Shown here piece by piece: positions 18,317 to 27,409 of a stretch of DNA of 64,000 nt. Numbering within the stretch: the stretch's first letter is position 1; each line of letters starts with the position of its first letter. Location of the stretch: assembly GCF_003545715.1 (NCBI RefSeq), contig NZ_QVNU01000007.1, positions 248,001 to 312,000 on the forward strand, given 5' to 3'. This DNA is from Taibaiella koreensis (GTDB taxonomy: Bacteria > Bacteroidota > Bacteroidia > Chitinophagales > Chitinophagaceae). A program made the position numbers and the translations under genes. Below the pieces are notes generated by a model. The model was not told the origin of the DNA. It made no database searches and saw only the letters and a program-made list of their open reading frames with translations.

Positions 18317-18883
18317 ATGGCCGCTATCAATATCACAGAGATCGTTTACCCCAAAACGCGCAAAGCCTGGAGACAATGGCTGCAGCAGCATTACAAAGAA
18401 AAAAAGGAAGTATGGTTCGCGATCCCCAAAAAGGAGAAGGGGCCCGATATGAATGATATCATCGAAGAGGCTTTATGCTTTAACTGGATCGACAGTACGA
18501 TGAAGGTGCTCAATGACGATCATACGGTGCTTCGGATGACGCCCCGTAAGAAAAAGGGTGGGTTTTCCCAGCTTAATATCGAGCGGATCAGCCTGCTTTT
18601 GGCTCAGGACCAGGTTCATCCCGATTTCCGGGAAGCGCTGGAAGCGGCAGCAGCTGCGCCTTTTCATTTCCCCCAAGATATTCTGACGGCCATTAAAAAG
18701 AATAAAGAAGCCTGGCGTTATTTCCAGGAGCTTCCCGAAGCCTATAAGCGTATCCGTATCGCCTCGATAGTGCTGGCGCGGGAAGACGTTGCGCTTTTTG
18801 AGAAGCGTCTGCAGAAATTCATAGACTATACCAGCGCCAACAAACTGTTGCCCGGAAGCACCGGGAATGAAAAGTACTATTAG
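18317..18883 (+). CDS. YdeI/OmpD-associated family protein (OmdA domain)
   Basis: This 188-aa cytoplasmic protein has the YdeI pattern: FPKTR-like VYPKTRKAWRQWLQQHY, EEALCFNWIDSTMKVLN, and RMTPRKKKGGFSQLN, followed by a second domain with PEAYKRIRIASIVLARE. YdeI-family members are linked to protection against envelope stress and peptides in enterobacteria, but the role in Bacteroidota is not established. It is a single gene; a long hairpin terminator follows its stop by 25 bases. Confidence 0.88.
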   Translation: MAAINITEIVYPKTRKAWRQWLQQHYKEKKEVWFAIPKKEKGPDMNDIIEEALCFNWIDSTMKVLNDDHTVLRMTPRKKKGGFSQLNIERISLLLAQDQVHPDFREALEAAAAAPFHFPQDILTAIKKNKEAWRYFQELPEAYKRIRIASIVLAREDVALFEKRLQKFIDYTSANKLLPGSTGNEKYY

Positions 18884-18907
18884 CCGTACATGCTACCTGA
18901 AAAGGAT

Positions 18908-18951
18908 GCAAGTCTGTTACATTTCGACTCCGCTCAATGTAACAGGCTTGC
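18908..18951. terminator. Hairpin terminator built from a Bacteroidota-type dispersed repeat
   Basis: GCAAGTCTGTTACATT (18908-18923) pairs with AATGTAACAGGCTTGC (18936-18951) through a single G-T wobble, with a 12-base loop TCGACTCCGCTC. A short T run (CTTTTT) follows. The core CATTTCGACTCCGCTCAATG is a sequence type often seen dispersed between genes in Bacteroidota genomes (recollection, not searched). It lies between the convergent YdeI-like and GIY-YIG-like genes. Confidence 0.8.
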
Positions 18952-18997
18952 ACTTTTTGGGGATATCCCTTTTCTCCATAGTAAAAGTGGAATATGA

Positions 18998-19288
18998 TCA
19001 ATGAGCCGGTTGGACCAGGAAGGCCAGTTCCGGGTTGACGGCCAGCACCAGCTTGCGTAGCTTCCTTTGTGAAAAGAAGGCCAGCTCTGTTTCCCGCCTG
19101 ACGGCCATCAGCATCTCCTCGTACTGTTCATAATATAAAAGACGGTCATAAACGCTTGCGCCGGCAGTAGCGCTCGTACGGGTGGCGGACAAGTGCCGGA
19201 GATTAGTGGTGATCCCCGCCTGAAGATGGGAGCGTTTTTCATCGGTTGCAATATAGACAAAATAAGAAGACCTGAATTCAATTTCCAT
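18998..19288 (-). CDS. GIY-YIG-like small protein, active-site Tyr degenerate
   Basis: This is a 96-aa protein. YFVYIATDEKRSHLQAGITTNLRHL resembles the GIY-YIG core, where family members usually read YFVYI...LYIGVTNDL. Here the second motif is LQAGIT, so the catalytic Tyr is replaced by Gln. The C-terminal AVRRETELAFFS then RKLRKLVLAVNPEL fits the helix that carries the metal-binding Glu and the usual LI..NP ending. It may be an inactive or altered nuclease-domain protein. It lies downstream of no obvious operon partner; it is upstream of the T9SS gene at 19319 on the same strand with 30 bases between. Confidence 0.65.
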   Translation of the reverse strand: MEIEFRSSYFVYIATDEKRSHLQAGITTNLRHLSATRTSATAGASVYDRLLYYEQYEEMLMAVRRETELAFFSQRKLRKLVLAVNPELAFLVQPAH

Positions 19289-19318
19289 CTGGATTAATTC
19301 AATGCGCCTGGGCTCAGC

Positions 19319-21547
19319 TTACCGGATCAGGGTAAGGTCGCCTTTGAACGTACGGGTGACGCCATTGGGATAATTGACTACCACCAGGTAATAGTAAGTG
19401 CCGGTAGTGCAGGGTACGCCTTGCTGCGTGCCGTCCCATCCCTTCAGAGGATCGCCGGTCTCGAACAGCTGCTGGCCCCAGCGGTTGAAGATCCTGAAAG
19501 CAGCCAGCTTCTGGTAGCTGATGTTGTCCAGCCGGAAAATATCGTTGACCCCGTCGCCATTGGGACTAAAGGCATTGGGTATAAAAACCGGCATCTGGTA
19601 ATCGATGTCGATCTTTACTGTTGCGGAATCGCGACAGCCATAGGCATTCAAACCCATGACCGTATATACCGTAGGCTGTAAGGGCCTTACAAAAGGACCG
19701 GAAAGCGTATCGTTACTTACTGTTCCCGAAGGCCACCAGGAATAGAGCAGGGCTCCGGAGGCCTGCAGCTGAATGCTGTCGCCATAAGTGATCGTTGCCG
19801 TTTGCGGTACTACGGACAATTGCACACCGGGATAGGGAGCGATGGCGAAGAGGATCGTGGTATCGCAACCCGAGGCGGTGATCATACGCAAAGCGTATGG
19901 TCCCGGCGCCAATCCTCTGATGGTATCGCCGGTCTGGCTCTGCCGCGTGCGGATGATATCTGTTCCCTTTTGCCAGATAAAACTTACCGAAGTGCTGTCG
20001 CGGGGTCGGGCATAGGCGCCGGCCGTCGCAGGATCGTTGCAGCCAGCGCTATCCCAGCTGACTGTGGGCATTTGCTGGAACCTGACCTCGAAAGTATCGA
20101 AATGATCGGTACAGCCCAATTGGTACTCCAGGGTATAGACGCCGGGTTGGGTTACGGGCTTTCGGAAAGCGCTGGTATTGTCCCACCATTTAATGTTGGT
20201 CGATAAGGTATCGACCTGCAGCCATAAGGTATCCTTGCCGCAGACGATCAGAGGATGGGAGGTTGTCGCAGTGTCCCTGGGCAATATGGCGATATCGTTG
20301 GGCAAAGCACCGGTACGGTCATCGAATGATTCGAACTGCAGATCGTTGCTGATGAATTGGCAGGCGACACCCGGCAACTCCGGTTGACGGATGTAGAACA
20401 AGCCTTCACGTGCCGGTGCATAGGGTGGACTGTACCCATAGCTTTTGGCGATGTATATACGTCCGTCGGGGGCATTCTTGATGCTGATGCCTACCGGAAC
20501 GCCTGCGGAGATATAGGTCTCCGATGCCAGGATGGCTGCGGGTGTTGCCAGGCTAAGGTCAAACTGGGACACGCTGCCGCAGCTGAGGCAGGGAAAATGC
20601 CAGGCGTAGTATAGCTTGGAGCTGTTGTTGGAGAAGCAGGCATCATGCACCGCCTTAGTATTCAGCGGTACGTTAACCAGCGTCAGTGGGTTCAACACCT
20701 GTCCGGTAGCTGCATTGAAGTCGAACAGCTGGAGAAAAGAGCGGCCGGCATTGCCATAGGCATCGTAACCCTGGTTGCTGCAATGCACGAGCTTCCTGCG
20801 GTCGGGCGATATCTTGATCGCTGTACGGGTAGGTGTAAAGAGGTAAGGGTTGTTGTCGAAATAATAAGGCGCAGGGCTGGGCAGACCGGCAGACGACAGC
20901 ACCGGCGTCCTGTTGAGGCCGTTTACCGACAGCTCGAAAGCCTTGAACGTATTGCCCGCAATATCGTGTGCGATCACCCATGCATTGCAGTCTTCGCCCC
21001 TTACTACGGTTAGTGCTCCGGTGGTTGCGCGATCGATCAGCACTTTTTTTTGCGCTGCAACCACGGCGCCTCTTCCGCTGTTCAGGCTCATATCGACCAC
21101 GGAGTAGAGCAGGGAGCAGGTGTCGGAAAAAGACTGGCCGTCAGGCTGGGCATTGCGCCAGGTGTGGAACACATAGTAACGGTTCCTGTTGGCCGGGTCG
21201 GCTGCAATGGCTGCAGATTGTTGCACCAGCCATATTCCGTTCTCCATAGAAATAGGGCCCATAGGATAACCGGAAAGCAGGATGCCGCCGGGCATGGTAC
21301 CACCGTCCCTGTCCCATACTTTCGCGCCGTTGGTATAGAACAACAGCCGCCCGTCTTTGTCGCAGATGCTGGCTGCTCCGGCTCCGGAATAATGGTGATA
21401 GTTCTCCACCGCACTGGGACGGAAGGCTGCCGGCACAGCATTGAAGTCAACGCCCTCGGCATTGCCGTAAGCCCATACATAGTGCTCCTTCTGGGCCGCT
21501 GCTTTTACGACGACTAAAAACAATAATACTGCTAACAATCGTTTCAT
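19319..21547 (-). CDS. T9SS type B protein with gliding-motility-associated C-terminal domain
   Basis: This 742-aa protein has a signal peptide (MKRLLAVLLFLVVVKAAAQ). The N-terminal half looks like a propeller fold with LLFYTNGAKVWDRDG, NRYYVFHTWR and ISPDRRKLVHCSN. Ig/PKD-like segments follow (about 430-640). The end is the CHU_C gliding-type domain: FIPNAFSPNGDGVNDIFRL, FRIFNRWGQQLFETGD and TYYYLVVV, ending FKGDLTLIR. This is the T9SS type B signal. It is a paralogue of the edge-truncated gene at 1-823. It is expected at the cell surface; its ligand is unknown. Confidence 0.93.
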   Translation of the reverse strand: MKRLLAVLLFLVVVKAAAQKEHYVWAYGNAEGVDFNAVPAAFRPSAVENYHHYSGAGAASICDKDGRLLFYTNGAKVWDRDGGTMPGGILLSGYPMGPISMENGIWLVQQSAAIAADPANRNRYYVFHTWRNAQPDGQSFSDTCSLLYSVVDMSLNSGRGAVVAAQKKVLIDRATTGALTVVRGEDCNAWVIAHDIAGNTFKAFELSVNGLNRTPVLSSAGLPSPAPYYFDNNPYLFTPTRTAIKISPDRRKLVHCSNQGYDAYGNAGRSFLQLFDFNAATGQVLNPLTLVNVPLNTKAVHDACFSNNSSKLYYAWHFPCLSCGSVSQFDLSLATPAAILASETYISAGVPVGISIKNAPDGRIYIAKSYGYSPPYAPAREGLFYIRQPELPGVACQFISNDLQFESFDDRTGALPNDIAILPRDTATTSHPLIVCGKDTLWLQVDTLSTNIKWWDNTSAFRKPVTQPGVYTLEYQLGCTDHFDTFEVRFQQMPTVSWDSAGCNDPATAGAYARPRDSTSVSFIWQKGTDIIRTRQSQTGDTIRGLAPGPYALRMITASGCDTTILFAIAPYPGVQLSVVPQTATITYGDSIQLQASGALLYSWWPSGTVSNDTLSGPFVRPLQPTVYTVMGLNAYGCRDSATVKIDIDYQMPVFIPNAFSPNGDGVNDIFRLDNISYQKLAAFRIFNRWGQQLFETGDPLKGWDGTQQGVPCTTGTYYYLVVVNYPNGVTRTFKGDLTLIR

Positions 21548-21561
21548 AAAGAAGAGATATT

Positions 21562-21586
21562 CCCCGGCGACGGCGCCGCCGGGGAT
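21562..21586 (-). terminator. GC-rich hairpin between two leftward T9SS genes
   Basis: TCCCCGGCG (21562-21570) pairs with CGCCGGGGA (21578-21586), with a 7-base loop. It lies 13-37 bases past the stop of the gene at 21599-24487 and just upstream of the next start. It likely terminates or attenuates read-through. Confidence 0.6.
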
Positions 21587-21598
21587 GGAAAAAGAAGA

Positions 21599-24487
21599 TT
21601 ACCTGGAACGGGTTAGCTTTACGGTCTTCAGCAGGTTGCCTTTAGTGTCGGAAAGCTGTAGCAGGTAAAGCCCTTCGGGATAAGCACCGATATCGATGGT
21701 AGCCGCCTCCTCGATTTCCAGGAGCTTCCTGCCGTCGATGCTGCTTAGCCTTACCTGTAGCTTTACCGGGCTGCTGATGTGTACAATCTTGCTGGCCGGG
21801 TTAGGATATACCTGTATGGCTTCGGCCAGCGACCGGGGATCATGCAGGCCAAGGGTGGTCACCTGGAGCGCTGCTGACAAGCCATTGCAACCATAGCTAT
21901 CGCTCACTTTGACCGTATAGGACCCCGTAGCCGTCAGAGTGTACTGCGGGCCGGTAGCGCCGGCTATAGGCTGTCCGTCATGATACCATTGGTAGCTACT
22001 GAAAGTCCCGGTGCTCAGCACATTGCCGTTGCGGACGATCACCGGCGCCGGAGCAGTTCTTACGATTACATTTTGCCAAACCGTATCGGTACCGCCGCAA
22101 GCCGCGACAGCTACCACGCCTATTTGTCCGCCGCTGCCATTAGTGATCACGGCGATGGTGTCGGCTGTACTGGTTCCTGTCCAGCCGGAGGGAAGGAGCC
22201 AGGTATAGGATACCGCTCCCGGAGCAGGCGTAGTGTAAAAGCGACCGTTGGCGGCGCCGGCACATAAAGCTGTATCGCCGGTGATGCGACCGGGCAAAGC
22301 AATGCTGCAATCCCTGAACTTGGATAAGAAAACGTCGTGCATGCCGGCATTGGTATTGCCTGCGCTCCATAGTGGCTGGTAACCGTTAGGCGTGGTAACT
22401 ACTGCATTAGGACCTGCGGAATTGGCGATATAGATATTGCCGAAAGCATCGCAGCTGATATCGCCGCCTGCGCTGTTGGGGCCATAAAAGCTGATGTAAC
22501 CGCCGATCTGTCCGCCGCCTGCGCCGCCGAAATAGGTACCCCAAAGCCTTTTGCCCAAGGTGTTCAGCTTAGCCATAAAGACGGTGTAGCCGCCGGTCAT
22601 AATGCTTTCCTGGTAAGCTCCCGGTGTGCTGATGCCATCGGGGCTGCTGGTAAAGCCATAGAGCACCACATTTCCGCTTACGTCACGTCCAAGTATACCG
22701 CCCCTGTAGTTGTACCATTCTTCACTTTCACCGCCGTAATAAGTGGCCCATTGGCGTGTTCCGCTGCTGTTGAATTTAACTATGAAAAAATCGTTGCCGC
22801 CGCCGAGCGTATCCTGGAAGCTGTTGGGGCTGTTGATGCCCGTGGTGCTGTTGGTGATAGCCGCCAGGAATACATTGTTGTCGGCATCAGTCACTACGCT
22901 GCCGCCCATTTCCGTCCCGCTACCGCCGTAATAAGTGGACCATAGCAGCTGCCCCTGGCCGTCGAACTTGGCCAGGAAGGCATCCTGTGTACCGCCGAGG
23001 GTAGTCTGGAAGCTACCCGGTGTAGCAATGCCGGTAAGGCTTCCGGTCCGTCCCGACAAATAGACATTACCCGCGGCATCGCAAGCCAACGGATCAAAGC
23101 CGACATAGTTCTGTTCGCTACCTTCGCCGCCGAAGAAAGTACCCCAGAGGCGATTGCCGGCGCTGTCGTATTTCATAAGGAAAACATCCATGTCACCGGT
23201 CACGGTATCTTTATAGGTACCGGCTGTGCCAAAGACCGCATTCTGGCCGGAGTAGGCGTTGCCGGTAAGGTAGAGATTGCCCGAAGGATCGCACTGGATC
23301 GAAGCGGTACGATACACATACTCGATATAGCCCGGCAGACCCTTGGTCCAGCTGAGCTGGCCGGCCCCGTTGAATTTGGCGATCATGGTATCGGCCAGGA
23401 TGAAGACATTGCCATAGGGATCGCAGCTGAGATTGGGTACTTCGCGTGGGTAAAGGGTATAGGAGGAATGACCGAAATGCGTACCCCATTGCCGTTGGCC
23501 CGTGCTGTCAAACTTGACCAGGAAAGGGCTATTGTCGCCTTCTGCTACCTGGCGTGTCGTCTGATAAGCGCCGGTAGTCACGATATTGATCGCTGAGCTA
23601 CCATGCATGGTCGCGAAGGACATATAGACATTGCCTTCGGGATCGGTAGCCAGGTTGGGATTGAAGTCGTCGCCGGTGCCACCGTAGAAGGTGCCCCAGG
23701 CCAGTGTAGGATCAATAGTTAGCGTGCCGGTATACGACGCAGTACGGAAGCCGAGCGTTTGTCCTTCCAGCACAAAGGAGGAGGGAATAGCAATGCCTTT
23801 GTCTGTATAGCTGCGGGGGGCCGTTTCCGATACCTGGCCCATTGGCGTGGTAGCGGTAAGGCTGCCATCTTGGTTGCATGCTAAAGCGGTAGCGCCACCG
23901 TATTGCAGGCGGATATCTGATACCTTACCACCCGGATGAACGACGAAATCGTGCTCCAGCCGGCCATCGGCATTAAAATAGAATACCCAGTCGATATGCG
24001 GGTAAACGTTTTTATAAATCACCTTTTGATAAGCATGTGCTGGTTGCAGGCCTGTGCTGTTGAGATATTGCTCGAAATAAGGCAGCTGCTGTTCCCTGAG
24101 CACAACGGCCCGGGTATTAGCGTTTACCAGCGTTACGTCCATGCGGTACATATCGATGAAGCGGGGCGCCGTTCCTGCGGCCTTCTTCTCTTTCCGGGGC
24201 GTCGCCCATTGGTAATGGATCGCTCCGTTGCCAATGAATATATTTATCCCTTTGCCTTTTACCTGGAAGTCAATGTCGGCCCTGACCCCGCCCGCCTGAT
24301 CGGTGACCTGTCCGGCATTTTCCAGGAAGCCTTCATAGCTATGGATGTCATATTCCGGTGAAACCGGATGTGTCTGCTGCGACAGGGTAGGGGTTAACCG
24401 GCAGCTGCGGTTGGTGCCGGTCCTGGCTTGTCCCTGGGCGGCAACCAACATAATACCGGCTAATAGTGTAACTACTTTTTTGTTCAT
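21599..24487 (-). CDS. T9SS type A protein with DUF7948-like N-terminus and SBBP propeller repeats
   Basis: This 962-aa protein has a signal peptide (MNKKVVTLLAGIMLVAAQGQA). After it, YEGFLENAGQVTD and KGINIFIGNGAIHYQW match the N-terminal domain that usually precedes SBBP repeats. Then come about eight repeats of the SBBP type, each with a core like FLVKFDSTGQRQWGTHFGG and DPYGNVF. Two Ig-like domains (about 735-880) precede a T9SS type A sorting domain (IQVYPNPAS ... GLYLLQLSDTKG, terminal KLTRSR). It should be exported to the cell surface; the propeller likely mediates binding. It is divergent from the histidine kinase gene at 24584, 96 bases away. Confidence 0.92.
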   Translation of the reverse strand: MNKKVVTLLAGIMLVAAQGQARTGTNRSCRLTPTLSQQTHPVSPEYDIHSYEGFLENAGQVTDQAGGVRADIDFQVKGKGINIFIGNGAIHYQWATPRKEKKAAGTAPRFIDMYRMDVTLVNANTRAVVLREQQLPYFEQYLNSTGLQPAHAYQKVIYKNVYPHIDWVFYFNADGRLEHDFVVHPGGKVSDIRLQYGGATALACNQDGSLTATTPMGQVSETAPRSYTDKGIAIPSSFVLEGQTLGFRTASYTGTLTIDPTLAWGTFYGGTGDDFNPNLATDPEGNVYMSFATMHGSSAINIVTTGAYQTTRQVAEGDNSPFLVKFDSTGQRQWGTHFGHSSYTLYPREVPNLSCDPYGNVFILADTMIAKFNGAGQLSWTKGLPGYIEYVYRTASIQCDPSGNLYLTGNAYSGQNAVFGTAGTYKDTVTGDMDVFLMKYDSAGNRLWGTFFGGEGSEQNYVGFDPLACDAAGNVYLSGRTGSLTGIATPGSFQTTLGGTQDAFLAKFDGQGQLLWSTYYGGSGTEMGGSVVTDADNNVFLAAITNSTTGINSPNSFQDTLGGGNDFFIVKFNSSGTRQWATYYGGESEEWYNYRGGILGRDVSGNVVLYGFTSSPDGISTPGAYQESIMTGGYTVFMAKLNTLGKRLWGTYFGGAGGGQIGGYISFYGPNSAGGDISCDAFGNIYIANSAGPNAVVTTPNGYQPLWSAGNTNAGMHDVFLSKFRDCSIALPGRITGDTALCAGAANGRFYTTPAPGAVSYTWLLPSGWTGTSTADTIAVITNGSGGQIGVVAVAACGGTDTVWQNVIVRTAPAPVIVRNGNVLSTGTFSSYQWYHDGQPIAGATGPQYTLTATGSYTVKVSDSYGCNGLSAALQVTTLGLHDPRSLAEAIQVYPNPASKIVHISSPVKLQVRLSSIDGRKLLEIEEAATIDIGAYPEGLYLLQLSDTKGNLLKTVKLTRSR

Positions 24488-24583
24488 AATTTGCTACTTT
24501 TATGCCTGCTGTGAAAAATGTTTTATTCGTTCTGATACGACACAACAAAGAACGAATGTTTAACCACCAGGAAAAGAGAGTGA

Positions 24584-26581
24584 ATGATCCATAGTTATTT
24601 TAATGATTTGTTTTTCCGGCAGCTTTTATTCATCCTAAGGTCTTTTCTTCACTTACCGCTTTACGGGAAAGGGGCATGTCTGCTCTGCCTGATGAGTTGT
24701 ATTACCGGCGGCGCTGCGGCGCAGGACACCAAGGCCATCAGTGCACTGGTCGATTCGGGAGCAGGCCTGGCCAATTCCAGGCCCGAAGCGGCGCTGATCC
24801 TTTACCGGAAGGCATTTGACCTGTCGGTGCACGAGCGGCGCGCTACAGAGGCCATGGATGCCTTCAGTCATATCATCACCTTATACAACAATGCCGGCCG
24901 CTACGATGAGGCGCTGACCGAAGCCCGTCGCGTACAGCATCTTGCCGCTTCCCTGCGCTTGTACGAGCTGTCTATGGCGGTATATAACAGTCTCGCCAAC
25001 CGTTTCCAGCGCAAAGGCATGTACGATTCCGCTATGCATTATTACTATGCTGCGGTGACGCTTGCCGAACGGCACAAAGTGAGCAATGAGGCGATCCTGC
25101 CTACTTTGTATGCCAACCTGAGCGGTGTGCTGGATATTACCGGCGATGACGGGAAAAGCATCTTTTACCTGCGCAAGGCCGAAGCCATCGCGAGGAACAT
25201 CAACCACGAACACCTGCTGGCACTGATCCTCATCAACAAGGGCAATAGCTTTGCCAATCTGGGACAGATCGACTCAAGCACACGTGATCTGAAGGAAGCC
25301 CTGGCGATTGCCCGGCGAAAGCATTATCTTCAATGGCAGCACCTGGCGCTCAGCAACCTCGCCGGCAATTGCAATGAACAGGGACAATACCGGGAAGCGA
25401 TCGTGTACCTGGAAGAGGCACTAGCTCTTAAGGGAGCGGTAGATCCCAATTATAAAGTCACGAATCTTTCGCTAATGGGCAGGGCCTGGATGGCCCTGGG
25501 CAAGGATAGGCTTGCGGAGCATTACCTGCTGCAATCCCTGGAGATGGCCGAGGCGATGAATGTGGTCAGGGGCATCACGCAGGGGCATGAGCTGCTGGCC
25601 AGCCTCTATGCGCGGCAGGGTCGCTTTAAAGAAGCCTATCATCATCAGGGACGCTACCAGCTGATGAAGGATAGTACGGAAGGCAAGGAAACCCGGTACA
25701 ATGTGAACCAGCTGGAAGTACGTTACCGTACGGCGCAAAAGGACAAAGAGATCGTGCAGAAAGCGCTCCAGATCAGCCGGCAGAAGACGCAGATCAAGCA
25801 ACGCAATCTATGGATACTCGGCATTTCGGCTGGCTCGGTGCTGCTGGCCGTGGTGGCTGCATTGCTCTACAGCCTTTACCGCAGCAACTGGCACCAGAAG
25901 CGCTTCCAGGAAGAGAAGCTGCGCAGTCTCGAACAGGAGCAGGAAATAGGCCAGCTAAAGGCTATGATGCAGGGTGAGGAGAAGGAGCGGATCCGTATTG
26001 CCCAGGACCTGCACGATGGTATCGGCGGTATGCTGGCATCCATTAAAATGAACCTGAATGCGATACAGGAGGAGCAGCCTGAGATGCGTACCCTAGCCGG
26101 TTTTGACAAAGTATCGGGTATGCTGGCCGATACTGCCGGCGAAGTACGGAAAACAGCCCATAACCTGATGCCCGATGCGCTTACCCGCCAGAGCCTGAGG
26201 GAAGCATTGCTGCTGTATTGCGAGAACAACAGCAGCAGCCAGCTGCAGGTCGACCTGCAATACGATGTAGCCGAAGCCTGCAACAAGGCAGCAGAGCTGT
26301 TCCTGTACCGCATTGTCCAGGAACTGGTGCAGAATATTGTAAAGCATGCCCGGGCCAGCTATGCCGTGATCCAACTCATGCTGCACGGTGGCCGTCTTAG
26401 CATAACGGTTGAGGATAATGGCCGTGGCTTTGACAGCGATGCGCCCGGGAGAGGCGCCGGACTGCCGAACCTGAAGGGCAGGGTAGAAACCCTGCAGGGA
26501 TATATATCTATCGCCTCCCGTTCAGGAAAGGGAACGACCGCCCATATTGAATTTGACTTCAGCAAGCTTAAAAACCTTTGA
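24584..26581 (+). CDS. TPR-containing sensor histidine kinase (HisKA_3 / NarX-like)
   Basis: This 665-aa protein has an N-terminal signal or membrane segment near residues 28-47, then about seven tetratricopeptide repeats (about 50-370) predicted to be periplasmic. One transmembrane helix lies near 408-433 (LWILGISAGSVLLAVVAALL), then a coiled-coil linker. The HisKA_3 dimerisation domain holds the phospho-acceptor His477 in RIAQDLHDGIGGMLA. The HATPase domain has the N box in ELVQNIVKHA and the G box in VEDNGRGFD, with GAGLPNLKGRVE. It phosphorylates a LuxR-type regulator; that gene starts 10 bases after its stop. Confidence 0.93.
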   Translation: MIHSYFNDLFFRQLLFILRSFLHLPLYGKGACLLCLMSCITGGAAAQDTKAISALVDSGAGLANSRPEAALILYRKAFDLSVHERRATEAMDAFSHIITLYNNAGRYDEALTEARRVQHLAASLRLYELSMAVYNSLANRFQRKGMYDSAMHYYYAAVTLAERHKVSNEAILPTLYANLSGVLDITGDDGKSIFYLRKAEAIARNINHEHLLALILINKGNSFANLGQIDSSTRDLKEALAIARRKHYLQWQHLALSNLAGNCNEQGQYREAIVYLEEALALKGAVDPNYKVTNLSLMGRAWMALGKDRLAEHYLLQSLEMAEAMNVVRGITQGHELLASLYARQGRFKEAYHHQGRYQLMKDSTEGKETRYNVNQLEVRYRTAQKDKEIVQKALQISRQKTQIKQRNLWILGISAGSVLLAVVAALLYSLYRSNWHQKRFQEEKLRSLEQEQEIGQLKAMMQGEEKERIRIAQDLHDGIGGMLASIKMNLNAIQEEQPEMRTLAGFDKVSGMLADTAGEVRKTAHNLMPDALTRQSLREALLLYCENNSSSQLQVDLQYDVAEACNKAAELFLYRIVQELVQNIVKHARASYAVIQLMLHGGRLSITVEDNGRGFDSDAPGRGAGLPNLKGRVETLQGYISIASRSGKGTTAHIEFDFSKLKNL

Positions 26582-26590
26582 ACCGTATCC

Positions 26591-27229
26591 ATGAGCATCC
26601 ATATAGCTATAGCCGACGATCACCCGATGATCATTGACGGGCTGCAGAACATATTGCCGGGCTATCCCGATATTATCTTAAAGGGCAGCTACAAGAACGG
26701 TAATGCGCTTCTTGAAGGTATGGAGACGGCAAGGCCCGATGTGCTGCTGCTCGATATCCAGATGCCCGATCTTACCGGCGACGAGCTCGCGCCTGTGCTG
26801 CTGAAACGCTATCCCGGCCTTAAGATCCTGGTGCTGACCAATTTTGACAGCGCTTTATATGCCAACAATATGTTTAAGCGCGGCGCCCATGGCTATCTGC
26901 TCAAGACCGCGGAGAACAGCACACTGGTAGAGGCCATCAGAACCGTATACGAAGGCGGCCGGTACCTGCAGGACAGCATGAAGGAGAAAATCAGGCAGAT
27001 GAGCATCCGTGACCAGAAAGCTTCCTTTTCTAAATCTACCCTTACACCAAGGGAACTAGAGATACTGCAACTGATCGTGAACGGTTACAGCGCACCGCAG
27101 ATCGCAGAACAATGTTTCCTTAGTTTGCGTACTGTTGTGAACTACCGCACCAGCATCATGCTCAAGCTGGATGTCAACAATACCGCGATGCTGGTGAAAA
27201 AGGCTTTGACTACCGGGCTGGCCGAGTAG
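26591..27229 (+). CDS. NarL/LuxR-family response regulator
   Basis: This 212-aa protein has a receiver domain with the acidic pair in IAIADDHPM, phospho-acceptor Asp55 in VLLLDIQMPDLTG, Thr in VLTNFD and Lys in GYLLKTAE. The C-terminal HTH is TLTPRELEILQLIVNG, then IAEQCFLSLRTVVNYRTSI. It is the cognate partner of the TPR kinase just upstream, with only 9 bases between them. Targets are unknown; the divergent SBBP T9SS gene is a natural candidate (inference). Confidence 0.94.
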   Translation: MSIHIAIADDHPMIIDGLQNILPGYPDIILKGSYKNGNALLEGMETARPDVLLLDIQMPDLTGDELAPVLLKRYPGLKILVLTNFDSALYANNMFKRGAHGYLLKTAENSTLVEAIRTVYEGGRYLQDSMKEKIRQMSIRDQKASFSKSTLTPRELEILQLIVNGYSAPQIAEQCFLSLRTVVNYRTSIMLKLDVNNTAMLVKKALTTGLAE

Positions 27230-27409
27230 CGGGCATTACGCTATTCTGCTTGCTTAAAAGCGCCGTTGAGGGAGACTTTCTTTTTTTAGATTTAATTTAT
27301 CATTTGTCTGCATGAATTATTCCTGAAGTTTTGTTTGTTTGTAGCCCGCTCCTGCAACTGGTCGATTACCGGTACCGGCAGGTAAAGGCGGCGATAACCT
27401 TTATCAGTT

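Noticed and set aside
18908-18951. Considered as a CRISPR repeat or IS end because of the palindrome
   Set aside because: A single copy with a T run and position between convergent genes fits a terminator made of a dispersed repeat; there are no spacers.
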